Origin: Climacium dendroides
Lineage: Eukaryota; Streptophyta; Bryopsida; Hypnales; Climaciaceae
Length of the DNA: 64,000 nucleotides
Assembly (NCBI GenBank): GCA_950106755.1
Contig: OX467089.1
Coordinates: 24,781,345 to 24,845,344, forward strand
Direction: 5' to 3'
Each line of letters opens with the position of its first letter. The stretch's first letter is position 1. A model generated the notes under the pieces. That model worked only from the letters and a program-made list of their open reading frames with translations, was not told the origin of the DNA and made no database searches. The translations under genes and the position numbers were made by a program. Shown here piece after piece: positions 12,701 to 23,399 of the stretch.

Positions 12701-13485
12701 TCCAACGCATATACCTCAGCTCCTTTGGTTGAAAGGCAAAAAGCAGAGGCTGACACTACAGCATGCTTCGGGGCAGTCAATACCTGTCGAGGTTCCTGGT
12801 TCACAGCCCGAGGTGGCACCCTAGGTAGCACCGAGCCCACCTGATTCGATACCCTCGAACCAGTCTTCTTTCTGCGCCTACTCCCTGGCCGACGGCGGGA
12901 TCGAGGAGACGGAAGTTCGGCCAATTGGCCTTTACAATCGTTGTTCCTTCCCTCCTGCTGCTCCGCCGCGCGACACAGGTAGGCCTCCCGACAGTAGGTG
13001 GAATTGAACGTCACCTCCTTTTGCGCCCACCCAATGGTTGGGTCATGGCGTACTAACCACGGTATCCCTAAAATACACGAGTAATGTCCCGTATTGGTGA
13101 TGTCAGCCACCAGCGATTCTCGATGGGATCCCACCACCAACTCCACTGTTGCTTCATGAGTTATTAAGCTCGAGTTAATTGTTCTACCATCAATAACCCG
13201 GACTTCTCGGGGAACGACTTTAGGCCGAATTGTGGCCCGGCAGCGTTGAGCAAAATGCGGGTGCATAAACACCCCAGTTGCCCCCGAATCAATAAGGGTA
13301 TCAGCTACCACGGAATTGATCTTCGCACCCAATGTCAAGTGCGCTTCGGAGTCACTGGTCGCACGCAAACATACCGGTGTTATCGCCTCCTCTTCCGACT
13401 CCAAGGATTTCTCATAACTCTCGACCATTCCCCATTGCGGGATCGTAATCGATGCAGTTTGAAGCCCGCCCGGGTACCGAATCAA
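9701..13485 (-). pseudogene. Chromovirus pol: protease, RT, RNase H, integrase, chromodomain (broken)
   Basis: Reading from 13485 leftward: an aspartic protease with L-I-D-S-G-A-T (Asp at residue 66, about 13290); reverse transcriptase with Y-L-D-D (about 12096-12085); a shift of frame near 12020, after which RT continues; RNase H (E-T-D-A-F-D); then a D-D-E integrase with C-D-L-C zinc-finger cysteines, T-D-F, S-D-R-G and T-E-R-V. A C-terminal chromodomain has the aromatic Y-L-V-S-W-E-G-Y core and N-S-W-E-P. Stops interrupt the second frame at 11282-11284, just before the M-Q-L-M-Q-Q segment (TAG near 11227), and at 11018-11020. The frames are too damaged for a functional polyprotein. Chromodomains direct integration to heterochromatin in this group. 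Confidence 0.92.
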
Positions 13486-13490
13486 CTCTT

Positions 13491-14555
13491 TCAGTCCCGG
13501 GCATTGTCTTTTCCCGACCCCTCCTCTTCCACAGCCGCTAGAGATAAGGGTTTAGAAGGATTGGTCGGACACCTCGCTCTCACATGTCCCAGCAACCCAC
13601 ACCCCCAACATCTTCCTTGCTTTTGATACTCCATCCGCTCACTAGCTGTTTTTGCCAACGCGGTGGATCCATGAACCGCATCCAATTCCATAGGCGTGGG
13701 ACTTGACATCCCCGGGTTGGTATGGAATCGCCCAACATGCTCTTTGGAATTAGTAAATGGAGTGGAAGGCCGTCGATTTTGACGCCGCAACCATAATCTT
13801 TCATCAATTCTCGAGGCCATTGCCATCCATTCCTGGAGCCCAAATGGTTGGGTTTCCGCCGTGGCTATGGAATCGAGGACCTCATCCTTGAGCCCCCCTC
13901 AAAACCGTGCCACCAAACTGGATTCATTCCAGTCAACCTGTGCCGCGCTTTCATTGAATGTGGAGATGTAACTTGCTACCGAGCCTATTTGTTTGATCTT
14001 TCCAAGACGGTCCTCCGCATTGCTTCTCCTATCCATATCCCCATACATAGCTATCACCGCTTCTCAAAAATGATCATAATTGTCCAACAACTCATGTGGC
14101 CGTCCTTCATCCAGAGCTTGGAGGATCGGCATGGCCCAGTTTTGGGCTGCTCCTGTCATGTACGAAAGAGCGAAAGCTATTTTATCCTCGTCACAACGAT
14201 AAGCTCTTGGATTGCCTCGGAACACTAAACGGATTTGTGCGAACCATTTATAAACTTCTCCGCCCTTTTTGCCCGAAAATTTATCAGGCTTGGCTACCTT
14301 TGATTCCGCACCGCTCCAACGTTCATCATGATATCTATCTACTCTAGTAATTTCCCGACCACCTGCTCGCATGCCTGATACCGGAGATGCTGGCGCGGGA
14401 AGTATGGCAGCTTGTCCCGAAACTTATTGCACGATGTGAGGTATCGCCGTTTGGAAAAATGATTGAATCTGCTGCTGTATGAACATCGCCCATTCCGGTC
14501 CTAAGCCTTCCTGCACGGGTGGGCCCCCGTCTCTACCGGATCTCCCTTCTTCCAT
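13491..14555 (-). pseudogene. Chromovirus gag with zinc knuckle (broken)
   Basis: An ATG at 14555-14553 opens gag. The capsid-like part (about 14330-14060) has K-P-D-K-F-S-G and W-F-A-Q-I-R-L-V-F, typical of retrotransposon gag domains. A CCHC zinc knuckle, C-W-G-C-G-L-L-G-H-V-R-A-R-C, follows near 13610. In-frame stops occur at 14426-14424 (TAA), 14066-14064 (TGA) and 13901-13899 (TGA), with the frame otherwise unbroken. Gag ends at 13493-13491 and pol continues in another frame; whether that shift was originally programmed cannot be told from this copy. Confidence 0.88.
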
Positions 14556-14718
14556 CGCAGCCGCAAATTAGCACCAAGCACACCGATCACAAACGAGTCC
14601 GTTCAGCACTGTACCCATCGTAACAACCCCAACAGGAGTTTCCCCAGAGTGGCCTGGTCGACGTGATACCCTTCTCACCGTAACTCCCAATCTCTCCCAT
14701 GGAGCGTGGATAGTCGGG

Positions 14719-14727
14719 ACTTAGCAT
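14719..14727 (-). other. Candidate primer-binding site (self-complementary, no tRNA match seen)
   Basis: Two bases inside the 5' LTR the element reads ATGCTAAGT. I do not see the TGGTATCAGAGC-type iMet complement common in plant gypsy elements. The 9-mer is exactly complementary to ACTTAGCAT in the LTR itself (plus 14978-14986), so priming by the transcript's own 5' end is possible. This is an inference from pairing only. Confidence 0.35.
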
Positions 14728-14729
14728 AA

Positions 14730-15144
14730 TATTAGGATTCCTATTCGTCGAGCGAGATTCTGTCGACACTCCGAACAATCATGCACTCTGTCGGTCCGTA
14801 ATCCCAGTATTTCGGAGTACAGAGCATTCTGTGCTGTAACTGCTTAGCAACTGAGCATACTTATGATGATGAATCGTTAATCCTGATTATCCTGAATGTG
14901 TGCTTCCAATTCAGATCAATGCAACAAGGCATCACGGAGAACGAGAGATTAGCAGTATTGAAGTTTGTATTAACAGGATGCTAAGTGAGGGACATCACCC
15001 CCCTCGTTGAGCTTTAACGGAGCAACTAACCACCTTTGACCTAACTGCTGGAATGACATAACTGTCTCCACGAAATCCCTTCCGTAACAATTAGCCAAGT
15101 AGTCTGTAGTGACCACGTCCAGCTGTTACGACTAAGTCGTAACA
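14730..15144 (-). repeat. 5' LTR of the chromovirus
   Basis: 415 bp, same length as the other LTR, with 14 substitutions and no gaps by eye. A TTAAAG word near 15011-15018 lies about 29 bases upstream (element sense) of the ACTTAGCAT segment and could be a weak TATA-like element. Confidence 0.95.
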
Positions 15145-15149
15145 TATCA

Positions 15150-16340
15150 CCATTACAAGTCAAAGAAAATCTTTTCACTAAAAAATTCATAATAATTATA
15201 TTTTGTATAGTAAAATTTTGGGAAAATATGCAATCTTTCCAAACTTTATTTTTGCATACAGGAAAAATTCTGCACTCCAAAAAACTGCGCTCCAAATAAG
15301 GTAAGACAGCCCATTGCAGTCAAATGACCCATTGTGGTCGCCTAAGAAATGATCTATTGTGGTTTTTTTCCAGGATGTGGGATGTGGGCAACAATGCATG
15401 TCTTACATGACAGCAATGGAGTGAACACTGACCTCATTAGGAACTTCTGAGTTTTCAGTGTGAAGTCCATTGTAAAAATTGACTTTTTTTGCCTTCTGTA
15501 ATAGAAAATATTTTGACTGCATTTGGCAGTGAGATGAGCACTACAGATTCATATTTTAGTGGTCTTAAGGTAGTCTACAGACTCCTTTGGGCTCAATGCT
15601 TCAGAAATTTCTAGCAAATTCATACTTTGTCAAAAAAAATTAATTTCAATTGCACTTGCTATTTCTCACACTTGTACTAATGTAAGAAGAAAATTGAAAA
15701 ATTTCAGCAACAAGATGATGCCAAACTCCTCATTCTGACCACAATGGGCTGGTTTACCTTATGCGTAATTGTTTAACCCTAGAGCGCTCTAACATCCATT
15801 TTTTCGATGATGAACAAATTGAAGTTTTTGTTTTTGTCTCGTTCTTGCTTGGATGAAAGTCATCCTAATTTTTGATGATACTTTATTAAGTTCTTGTCTT
15901 ATCTAATGGTTGGATTTGGTGTTGTTAGAATATAAATTTTTCTAAAATTACAAATGTAGAAGTGTGTCAAGTGGTCAAATTGCATTGACTCTAGTTCAAA
16001 ACTAGATTTGCAAAAATGAGGTCATAGATGTAAAGAATACAAAAATTTCAAAAAATCAACCATGTGAAGAGAACCTCATTTTGAATCCATTCCAATAAGT
16101 TTTACTCAAAAAATGATAATATCTTGCTTGTAATTAAATTTAGAAGGAATTTTGAAATTTTCCTTTCCAAATTTATAGAAAAATATTGGTAATAGCATTG
16201 GTGAATCTAACTGTATAGATGGAATCTAAAATTCAAAATCTACGACTTTCCTTTGTATATCACTTCTAAAATATTCTTCCAAATAGTACTTTATAATGAT
16301 TTTCTCCAAATTGTCAATTTTGGAGAAGAGTCCAAATGTT
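15150..16340. other. Spacer without recognisable genes
   Basis: AT-rich sequence directly following the TATCA duplication. Short ORFs here overlap the LTR or lack motifs. Confidence 0.5.
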
Positions 16341-17040
16341 TAGGGGTTAGAGCATCCCACCAATGGAGATCCCTATCCCTATCCGGATGAAAATCATCCA
16401 GATAGGGAAGAGCCAGCCTCCACCAGCCAAATTTTGGAGGAAGAGAGGTTCGAGTTTTGCAAACATGGGTCTCGATACGGAACTCAAATTGAGTAAAACC
16501 CTATACTGGTTCTTACCCCATGTGGATGATGTGTACTCCTTTGATTGGGGGTAAGGTTCCTTGAATTCTGCAGGGACTGCAGAATTACCTTCTTCCACTA
16601 CCTCAATATTTAAATAAAGGCTAGTTTTTTCTTTCAGCCTATAGGGAAGACTGGTGGGCAGTCTCTTCTCCATCCCTATCTTCTTGGATGTCGAATTGGG
16701 ATACGAAAAGGGATGGGGACGAGACTGGTGGAAATGGGTCAGGTACCTTAAACTCTGGGAAATTTGAGTGAGTGTGTGGCACAGGTTCCTCTGAAGTTCA
16801 GAGTGGAAAAGGTCAGTTCAACCTGTTCCTCTATTTCTCTAAGCTTAGGCTGTACACCACCTGGCACACCCGTATTCTCTTTCACCTGGAACCACACGCT
16901 TCACTTCTCTTCCGTCCTCAGGCGGCCACATGGTTCAATTCAATTGAAAATAAAAGCCACAATGGTAGTAGTCCATTTATTTGGCAAAACCGTAAGGGCT
17001 CGTTTCCATTGGTAACACCGACAGGACGCTAATAAAACCC
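16340..17040. other. GC-richer island of unknown nature
   Basis: The island is clearly less AT-rich than its surroundings and has several overlapping ORFs in both directions without recognisable motifs. CCACCAATGGAGATCCC at the left, and CCACCAGTC-type words in opposite orientation near 16645 and 16720, suggest an old inverted-repeat element; TCCATTGG recurs at about 17005. Boundaries and class are unresolved. Confidence 0.3.
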
Positions 17041-18950
17041 GTCTCACGAAGGAATTTTACCCTGGGGAAAATGCAGGAATTTTTTAATTTTTCACACATG
17101 AAAAAATTGCAAGTTTTGAATTCATACATTATTGAACAATGCTGGAGGGTTCTCTTTTGCTCCCCCAAATGTAAAGATTGGTCCAGCATCACAATTGGAA
17201 GTTTCTCTAACAACACTGTAGAACAATCCAATCTAAAGTTTGGATTTCAACAAAAGCGAAAATAAGAAGGTATCTTTGTAAAGTTATCCCTTCCAAGTTG
17301 GGGTCTCCCTAGAGTCAATACACAATATTATGTATTTGCAATCAGAGACCCCAAATTAGCTAGAAGAGTACAAGAACATACCCTAAACACGTCACAAGAT
17401 AGGGAAAAAGATTTTACTTTTACTCTAGAGAACTTGCATTTTCACCTTACTCGTTCTACTTTGTGAGACAAATTTAGCTTCTTGCATTGAAAACCGGAAC
17501 TAGAGGCCCATTAAAGTTAAACATGAGTAGACTACATGAAAAACTCTGAATTCTTGGCCCTACATATAGTTTCGAAATCAAGCTTTTGTGGAGAGTCAAG
17601 GAGGTTCAATTTTTTTCCAATTTTTGCAAAGTTGGAGGTTAGAAATCCAAGCTTGGACCCCTCCAACACCCCAATGGAAATGGGCCCTAATATACCATTG
17701 TTTACCAATGACGCAGAGGTCATTTTTTGCATCTTTGAAAATGGGACTACTATATAGAACAAAATTGTCTTATATAGCTCCTCATCTGCTCCCAATCCTT
17801 ACATTAACTGATGAGTTCTATCCATGCAATAAAGAAGCATGGTATCTTCCAAGCCACAGTTGCTATTACGTGAGCTTAGAATTATGAGCACATGAGCCTA
17901 GGAATATATACACCTATGTTAGGTATCTATATTATAAAATCCTTCAATGATTATTGTATAGCTATGTTATACATATCTGTATTATAGGTGTTAATACTAT
18001 AAGCACCTTCAATAGTTATAAAGCATATACCAATTCAAGGCTATTAGGCTTGCATTTCCATACTCACATATTAGCATCATTGCCTTTCTAATATGGGGAA
18101 GGCCATTGTTTTGTTATGCAATATTATAAAGTTTGGGAAGATTGCTCTTTAGTAGAGAGGAAAAACAAATCTCTAGAGAGTAATGATTTGGAAGCCTACA
18201 AAAGTTAATTCAATTAGTGTGAGATCTTACACTCTCATTTGAATAATTATTTGAATATGATCTAATTTGTTGAACTTTTGAATGAAGTTTATAAAAATTG
18301 GATGAAAATTATAGTCTTTGAGATAGTAATGAAAATAATATAAACCATACTATATTCAACTAATCCAAAATATTATAAACTACTATAATAGTTTGTATCA
18401 CAAACTAAAATTAATGCAAAATATAGTACAAGGCTCAATAATGGATTTAGCTTGTGTAGTAGTAAGGAGGAAATCAAGATCACTTACAAAATTAGTGTCA
18501 CTACAAAAAAATTATTTTTATGAAAATTGATAAATATAGCAATAATTCAATTTGCACTGATTCAAAATAGTGTGACTTTGGTAAATTAGTGATACAATTT
18601 AAACTAATAGGACAAATCAATTTAGTGATTCTTGTTTCTTTAGAAAGTGGTGGTGGTGGTAGTAGTAATGGTGGTGATTTGTAGCATTGTTTCAAATTTT
18701 TTATCTTCAAGAAAATTGAGGAATATATTATTCACCATTGATAATCAACTTTGAAAATTTTGAATTCATATTTGGAATCAATGACCAAAATTTGCGAGGA
18801 AAGTCATGAATATAATACAAAATTAATCAGTTACAAAATATAGCTAGGTTTTTAACATTTATCTCCATGCAATAGTGGCTGTAGAAATTCTTTTCCATAA
18901 AAAGTTGGTAGCTCTATTCTAGACTACCTAAAAATAATACTTCAACTACT
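17041..18950. other. AT-rich spacer
   Basis: No gene recognised. It contains a 10-bp inverted repeat (TTGGGGTCTC near 17300, complement near 17345), a diverged direct repeat around 17910-18020 with CTATGTTA and CTTCAAT words, and a short GGT-rich microsatellite at 18648-18677. Confidence 0.4.
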
Positions 18951-18959
18951 GATGGAGTC

Positions 18960-20720
18960 AATAATCCCTAAAGTCCCAAGGCCATTTTATCATAAAAAAA
19001 ACCACTCAAAATTGCCATTTTTATTGCAAAGAGCAAAAATTTTAAAATTATTTTGTTTTTCATATCTAACCATAGAATCTTATACTAGACTATTATAAAA
19101 ATGTGTGGAAGAAACATTAGATGATTTTTAGGCCTTTGTAAGATTGTAAGTTCCCAGGTTGAAAAAAACATAGGAATAGTACCACATCCATTGTATGATA
19201 TGGTCAAGAGATTGCCACATAAGACAATTATAATTTTTTAATTTTAAAAAAAAAATTAAATTTTTTTTGAAATTTTTCTTTGACGTTTTAAAAATATTTT
19301 TGAAAAAATTATTTATTTATTATTTTATAATTTGATTGCATTGTCATGGCTCACGGCATGGGAAATATCCCTACAATAGTGTTTTAGAGGCTCAAAAACT
19401 CATTTAATGGTTAAAAACTTTGACCTTGTAGAGTCCAAGATATTTGCATTTCAAGTGCAAAAAATAAGTTTTTTGCACCTTATTCAACTAGATTTTTTGG
19501 CATTAAATTTTTATAACTTGAAATTTTTGTACTACTATTTTTGAATTTTGAATTTTGAATGTTGGAAATTGAGTTGAAAATTGGATTTTTTTTTAAAGAA
19601 AGCCCTACTTGATTTTCATTCTTAAATTTTAAAAAGTTGTTAAGTAAAAAGAGGTATGAGATTGAAGAAAAGTTAAATTGTTAATAGCTCTAAGATAGAA
19701 TTGAAATTCAAAAATCCAAAGGTGAGATTGTTCTAGCAAACAATCCTAACCTAACAAAGGTGAGTGAATTCAACCTACAACTATACAACAACTGCTACTA
19801 ACAAATCTCTTATTGAAAATTTCCTAGATAGGACATTATCTATACCTTAAATCAGGTTGTTTGTTTTGTTTTGTTTATTTGTTTGTCACATTGAGATCTC
19901 CCGGACCATGTATCCCCCAATCATGTGCTTGTTACTGTTGGAAAGCCCTCGGCGAGGAGGGGTGCATTGGCTTGGTTTTGTAGCGTTCAGACGTACGGTG
20001 TGAAACTTATTGAATTTTGAAGTTTTTATGAATTAAAAAATTAGAAAAATACTTTTACTTTTGTTTTGATTGTGGCAATGGCACAAGGCACACTAGTTGA
20101 AATTGAATATAAAAGATGTCAATAGACTTCAATGCACCAACATTGATTGCAAAATGATTCCAATTAATAGTAGTCAAGTAGTTGCAAAAGGGGGAGATTT
20201 GTCAATTTTGATGCATGTTTTCAACATATGTTGCTTCACTATTGACTTTCATACTTTCATACCAATTGGGGTTGACTAAAAGCTACAATAATTACGTAAT
20301 CTCTTGAAAATAGGAGCAACTCTTGCGTTAATTTAGCCATTTCAAAAAAAAACTAGATTTATTTCTAAAAGATGCTTAGATTGACCAAAAAATAAGATTG
20401 TCCATAAGTTTCTCATTGCTAGTTCAAATAGATTGAATCAAAGTTTTATATGTAGAAAAATTAATCTTTGAGAAAAAAATTTAAAATTTAAAATTTTAAT
20501 TTTTTTTCTTTTTTTTGTATTGTTTGGCAAACTATTTTTTGAACTTAGGGTTGCATGGCTTTTGTTTTGTGGCACAAATTGAAATAAAAATGGTATTCTT
20601 CCTAAGCTAATATGATTTACTATCTTAAAAAAAAAGTTTCAAAAAATAATATCAAAAATTGAGGTCACACAAGCCTACTTGAAATTCCAAGAGTTCCTTA
20701 AGGGGACTTTGGGACTTGAG
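18960..20720 (+). repeat. Dispersed repeat, longest copy
   Basis: The stretch contains in order three blocks that recur elsewhere in diverged form: about 18970-19090 (matches 24110-24290 and 8640-8800), about 19845-20105 (matches 27550-28220 and 28775-29000), and about 20370-20500 (matches 23590-23720, 24950-25080 and 28440-28530). The third block carries a leucine-coding-like run but no ORF. No terminal repeats or coding capacity were found, so the class is unknown. Confidence 0.5.
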
Positions 20721-20952
20721 GTGTTAACCCGAAAAGGATGGAGTGCCTACATACAACCATATAATCAAATGTAAAATCCTTCATTCTCTCTATCCCATGG
20801 TACCTCAAAAAACAAACATTTTTAGTTTTTGATTTTCAAAAGTCATCTCACATATCTTCTACAAGTTGTAAAAGTTTCGAAGTTGTGGGTGGCAATATGA
20901 AATTTTTGTAAATTTTTGAAGAATAAAGTAAGGAAAAAATTCATATCATATA

Positions 20953-21752
20953 CTCCCTTTGTCCCACTAAAAAACTCCAAATTAGATACAATTCTTGTCC
21001 CACTAAAAAACTTTGTATACTAATTTTGACCATTGAGGAAGCATTGGCCATATTGAACGACCTTGTGGGGGCAAGTCAAGCAATCAAAGAGTGTTCCTCT
21101 CCTAGCAAGCTTGGCCTTGACCATATGAGGCATCTTGTACTTGTTGCTTCTTCAAATAGTAGTATTGATGATGGGTGCGTGACTACTTTGGATGCTATAA
21201 ACACTAGAAGAATTATGTGTTTATCTAGACATGGGTCGTCTAACTTGACATTGTTTACCTAAACGTTCAATGTAGCAACCCCATGTTTTTATGTCATTGA
21301 AGATGTTACAGTGAACGTTAGTGGACGTCAATGTTGACATAAAAACATGGGGTTGCTACATTGAACATTTAGGTAAACAATGTCAAGTTAGACAACCCAT
21401 GTTTAGATAAATATTTGATTCTACTAGTGAAAGATTTGTTTATGAAGTGGACCAAGTTTCTTTGATGTGGGTGTATAGATTGGGATAAATATTTCTAGAA
21501 ATTTATTGTTACCACCAACCTTTAAATAATCAAGAATGACAAGTTGGCAACATTTACAAACTATGCTCAAATATAATACTTTCCGCATGGATTTTGGATG
21601 CATGAACAATGGCATCTAAGTTGAAGATTTTGCATAGAACTAGGGGATTGGTTATTGATTTTTGAATACATGATCACTAGCACAAAGACTACAAATACTA
21701 CTAATCTCTTGTAGAAAAAAAATTCTAGAGTGTTTTAGTGGGATAGATGAAG
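20953..21752. mobile_element. Stowaway-like (Tc1/mariner) TIR element, 800 bp
   Basis: The left end CTCCCTTTGTCCCACTAAAA and the complement of the right end, CTTCATCTATCCCACTAAAA, match in Stowaway style, with TA on both outer sides (20951-20952, 21753-21754). The CCCACTAAAAAACT part of the left end is repeated directly about 27 bp further in. An 84-bp-arm fold-back (21220-21411) is nested inside. A 78-residue ORF at 21026-21262 has no motif I recognise and runs into the fold-back. Confidence 0.55.
21220..21411. repeat. Long inverted repeat, arms about 81-84 bp
   Basis: The left arm (21220-21300) and right arm (21328-21411) are complementary almost throughout, including TAGCAACCCCATGTTTTTAT and AACTTGACATTGTTTACCTA, with a loop of only 27 bases. 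It could form a cruciform or an RNA hairpin of more than 75 bp. Confidence 0.85.
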
Positions 21753-21754
21753 TA

Positions 21755-22318
21755 GGATGATCTCAATCCCTTAAGAGGACTTTGAAATTGAATTTATATT
21801 TGATATGATTTACCTTGTTTCTCATGTAACTTTTGAAGTTCGACAAACTCATAGCCAATTTTTAGTCTAAGTGTCCTTATTCCTCATATTGGTAGAGTTG
21901 GATTACAAAAATTGAATCTATAGGGGGTAATTAATTTTGAACATTAGGATATATTCTATTTTTTGTTAAATTCATAATTTATCTATTAAAAAAATAAAAA
22001 AACAATAACTAAGTTGGTCTTAAAGGTTGTTTCTATTGTGAGTTAAAAATCCTCCTTTCCTGTGTAGACAAGTATCATATTGTAGCACATCCTTGAGTAA
22101 ACCAAAAATATTTGGATTGTTTAAGGAGTATAGAAGTCTGACTTACAATATAGATTATAATATAAATTTTATTTGTGGCTTGTTGACCTTCAATTTGAAA
22201 AAAATAAATAAAGTGTGTGTTTTTTCAATAGAAAACTTAAAATATGAGATTTTTTAAATTGAAATGTATAAATTTTATAGTATTTTGTCAAACTTAAAGT
22301 ACATTTTTCCAAAGACTT
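21755..22318. other. AT-rich spacer
   Basis: Nothing recognisable. Confidence 0.4.
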
Positions 22319-22432
22319 AAATATTGGTGATTATAAAGCCAACATGAATAATGAGTAGAAGTTGATTATAACGCCAACATAAACAATAATATGTTGGCTT
22401 TATAATCACCAATATTCATGTTGGTTTTATAA
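22319..22432. repeat. Inverted repeat with a perfect 26-bp stem and a second overlapping stem
   Basis: AATATTGGTGATTATAAAGC... (22319-22344) pairs perfectly with 22391-22416. A second pair, 22366-22380 with 22418-22432, is complementary with one mismatch. The two pairs interlock rather than nest, which suggests two rounds of duplication of a GCCAACAT-containing element. Confidence 0.8.
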
Positions 22433-23390
22433 TATTGGATGAAAACAATATATGCAAAGGTGGATTTGGTAAAGGTATTTGTATTTGCTACATTAACAAT
22501 GAATTTTTTTTCCATAATGATAATATGTCAATGTTGTTTTTATTCAAATTAATTTTTATTTATGTTATTCATCATAGGCAAAACTTAATATATAATAAGT
22601 CTAAGTGGTGTATCTTAAAATCAAAACTACCAAGGAAACCTAAATGAGGGACCTCAATGTGGTCCCTACGTAGGGGCTTTGTGATTTGGACTATATGGCA
22701 AGAACACAATGTAATTTGCTTTGACAACAATCCATGGCTACTACAAAAGCTTGAATAGGTCCTATTGACCGCACATGACCTCGTTCAAAACAACAAAGCT
22801 ATGCAAATTATACCTTGACAAAGAGTTTCCTAGCTACAATAGTTTGACATCATATGGCTACAATCAAATTTTTTGGCAAGAAAACCCACCTTACAATGAG
22901 TTGAAAACTATCTCACCTTAAGTTGGGTGATTTCAACTAAAGCAGTGATTGTTTATTAGGTCCCGAGATTGTAGACTTCTTGTTGGTGACCATGCTCTTT
23001 GATGTTTTGCTTGGTTGTTTGGTTGTTTAGTTCTCCCTCCATCCATATAATCATTAATCCAAATGAAATGAAATGACGGAAGAAGTCAATTAATATTATT
23101 TGTTCTTATTTTTTGCACTTCTTTTACTATTGCCCAATTGAAGGAAATGGAGCTTTGGGAGGTGGTATAGAGACCCACATAGTCTTGAGCCCATACAAAC
23201 TACCCACAAAATGACACCTACACTCAACAACTAAATGTCCATTGGTGCTCCTTGAAAATGCCCTAAAATTTTCACTTTTTAATACTCCCAAACTACACTT
23301 TGGAAAAGGTTCCAAAACTCAAAGATTCTAGGATACTAAAAGTGCACCAAACTTTACTTACAACGCAAAACAAGTTCAACTCCTAAAGGA
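22433..23390. other. AT-rich spacer
   Basis: Short ORFs at 22435-22647 (+) and 23315-23127 (-) have low-complexity or motif-free translations and are not called as genes. Confidence 0.4.
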
Positions 23391-23399
23391 CCATTGTCC

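Larger units (their letters stand above)
9270..15149 (-). mobile_element. Ty3/gypsy chromovirus, complete but decayed, with TATCA target duplication
   Basis: Two 415-bp LTRs (9275-9689 and 14730-15144) bound a 5040-bp interior that reads gag, protease, reverse transcriptase, RNase H, integrase, chromodomain on the minus strand. LTRs run TGTTA...TAACA; the right copy has TATTA at its outer end. TATCA flanks both sides (9270-9274, 15145-15149). By eye the LTRs differ at 14 of 415 positions, 13 of them transitions. Coding nonsense changes are also mostly of the kind C-to-T produces. This pattern fits a methylated, moderately old, inactive copy. Confidence 0.95.
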
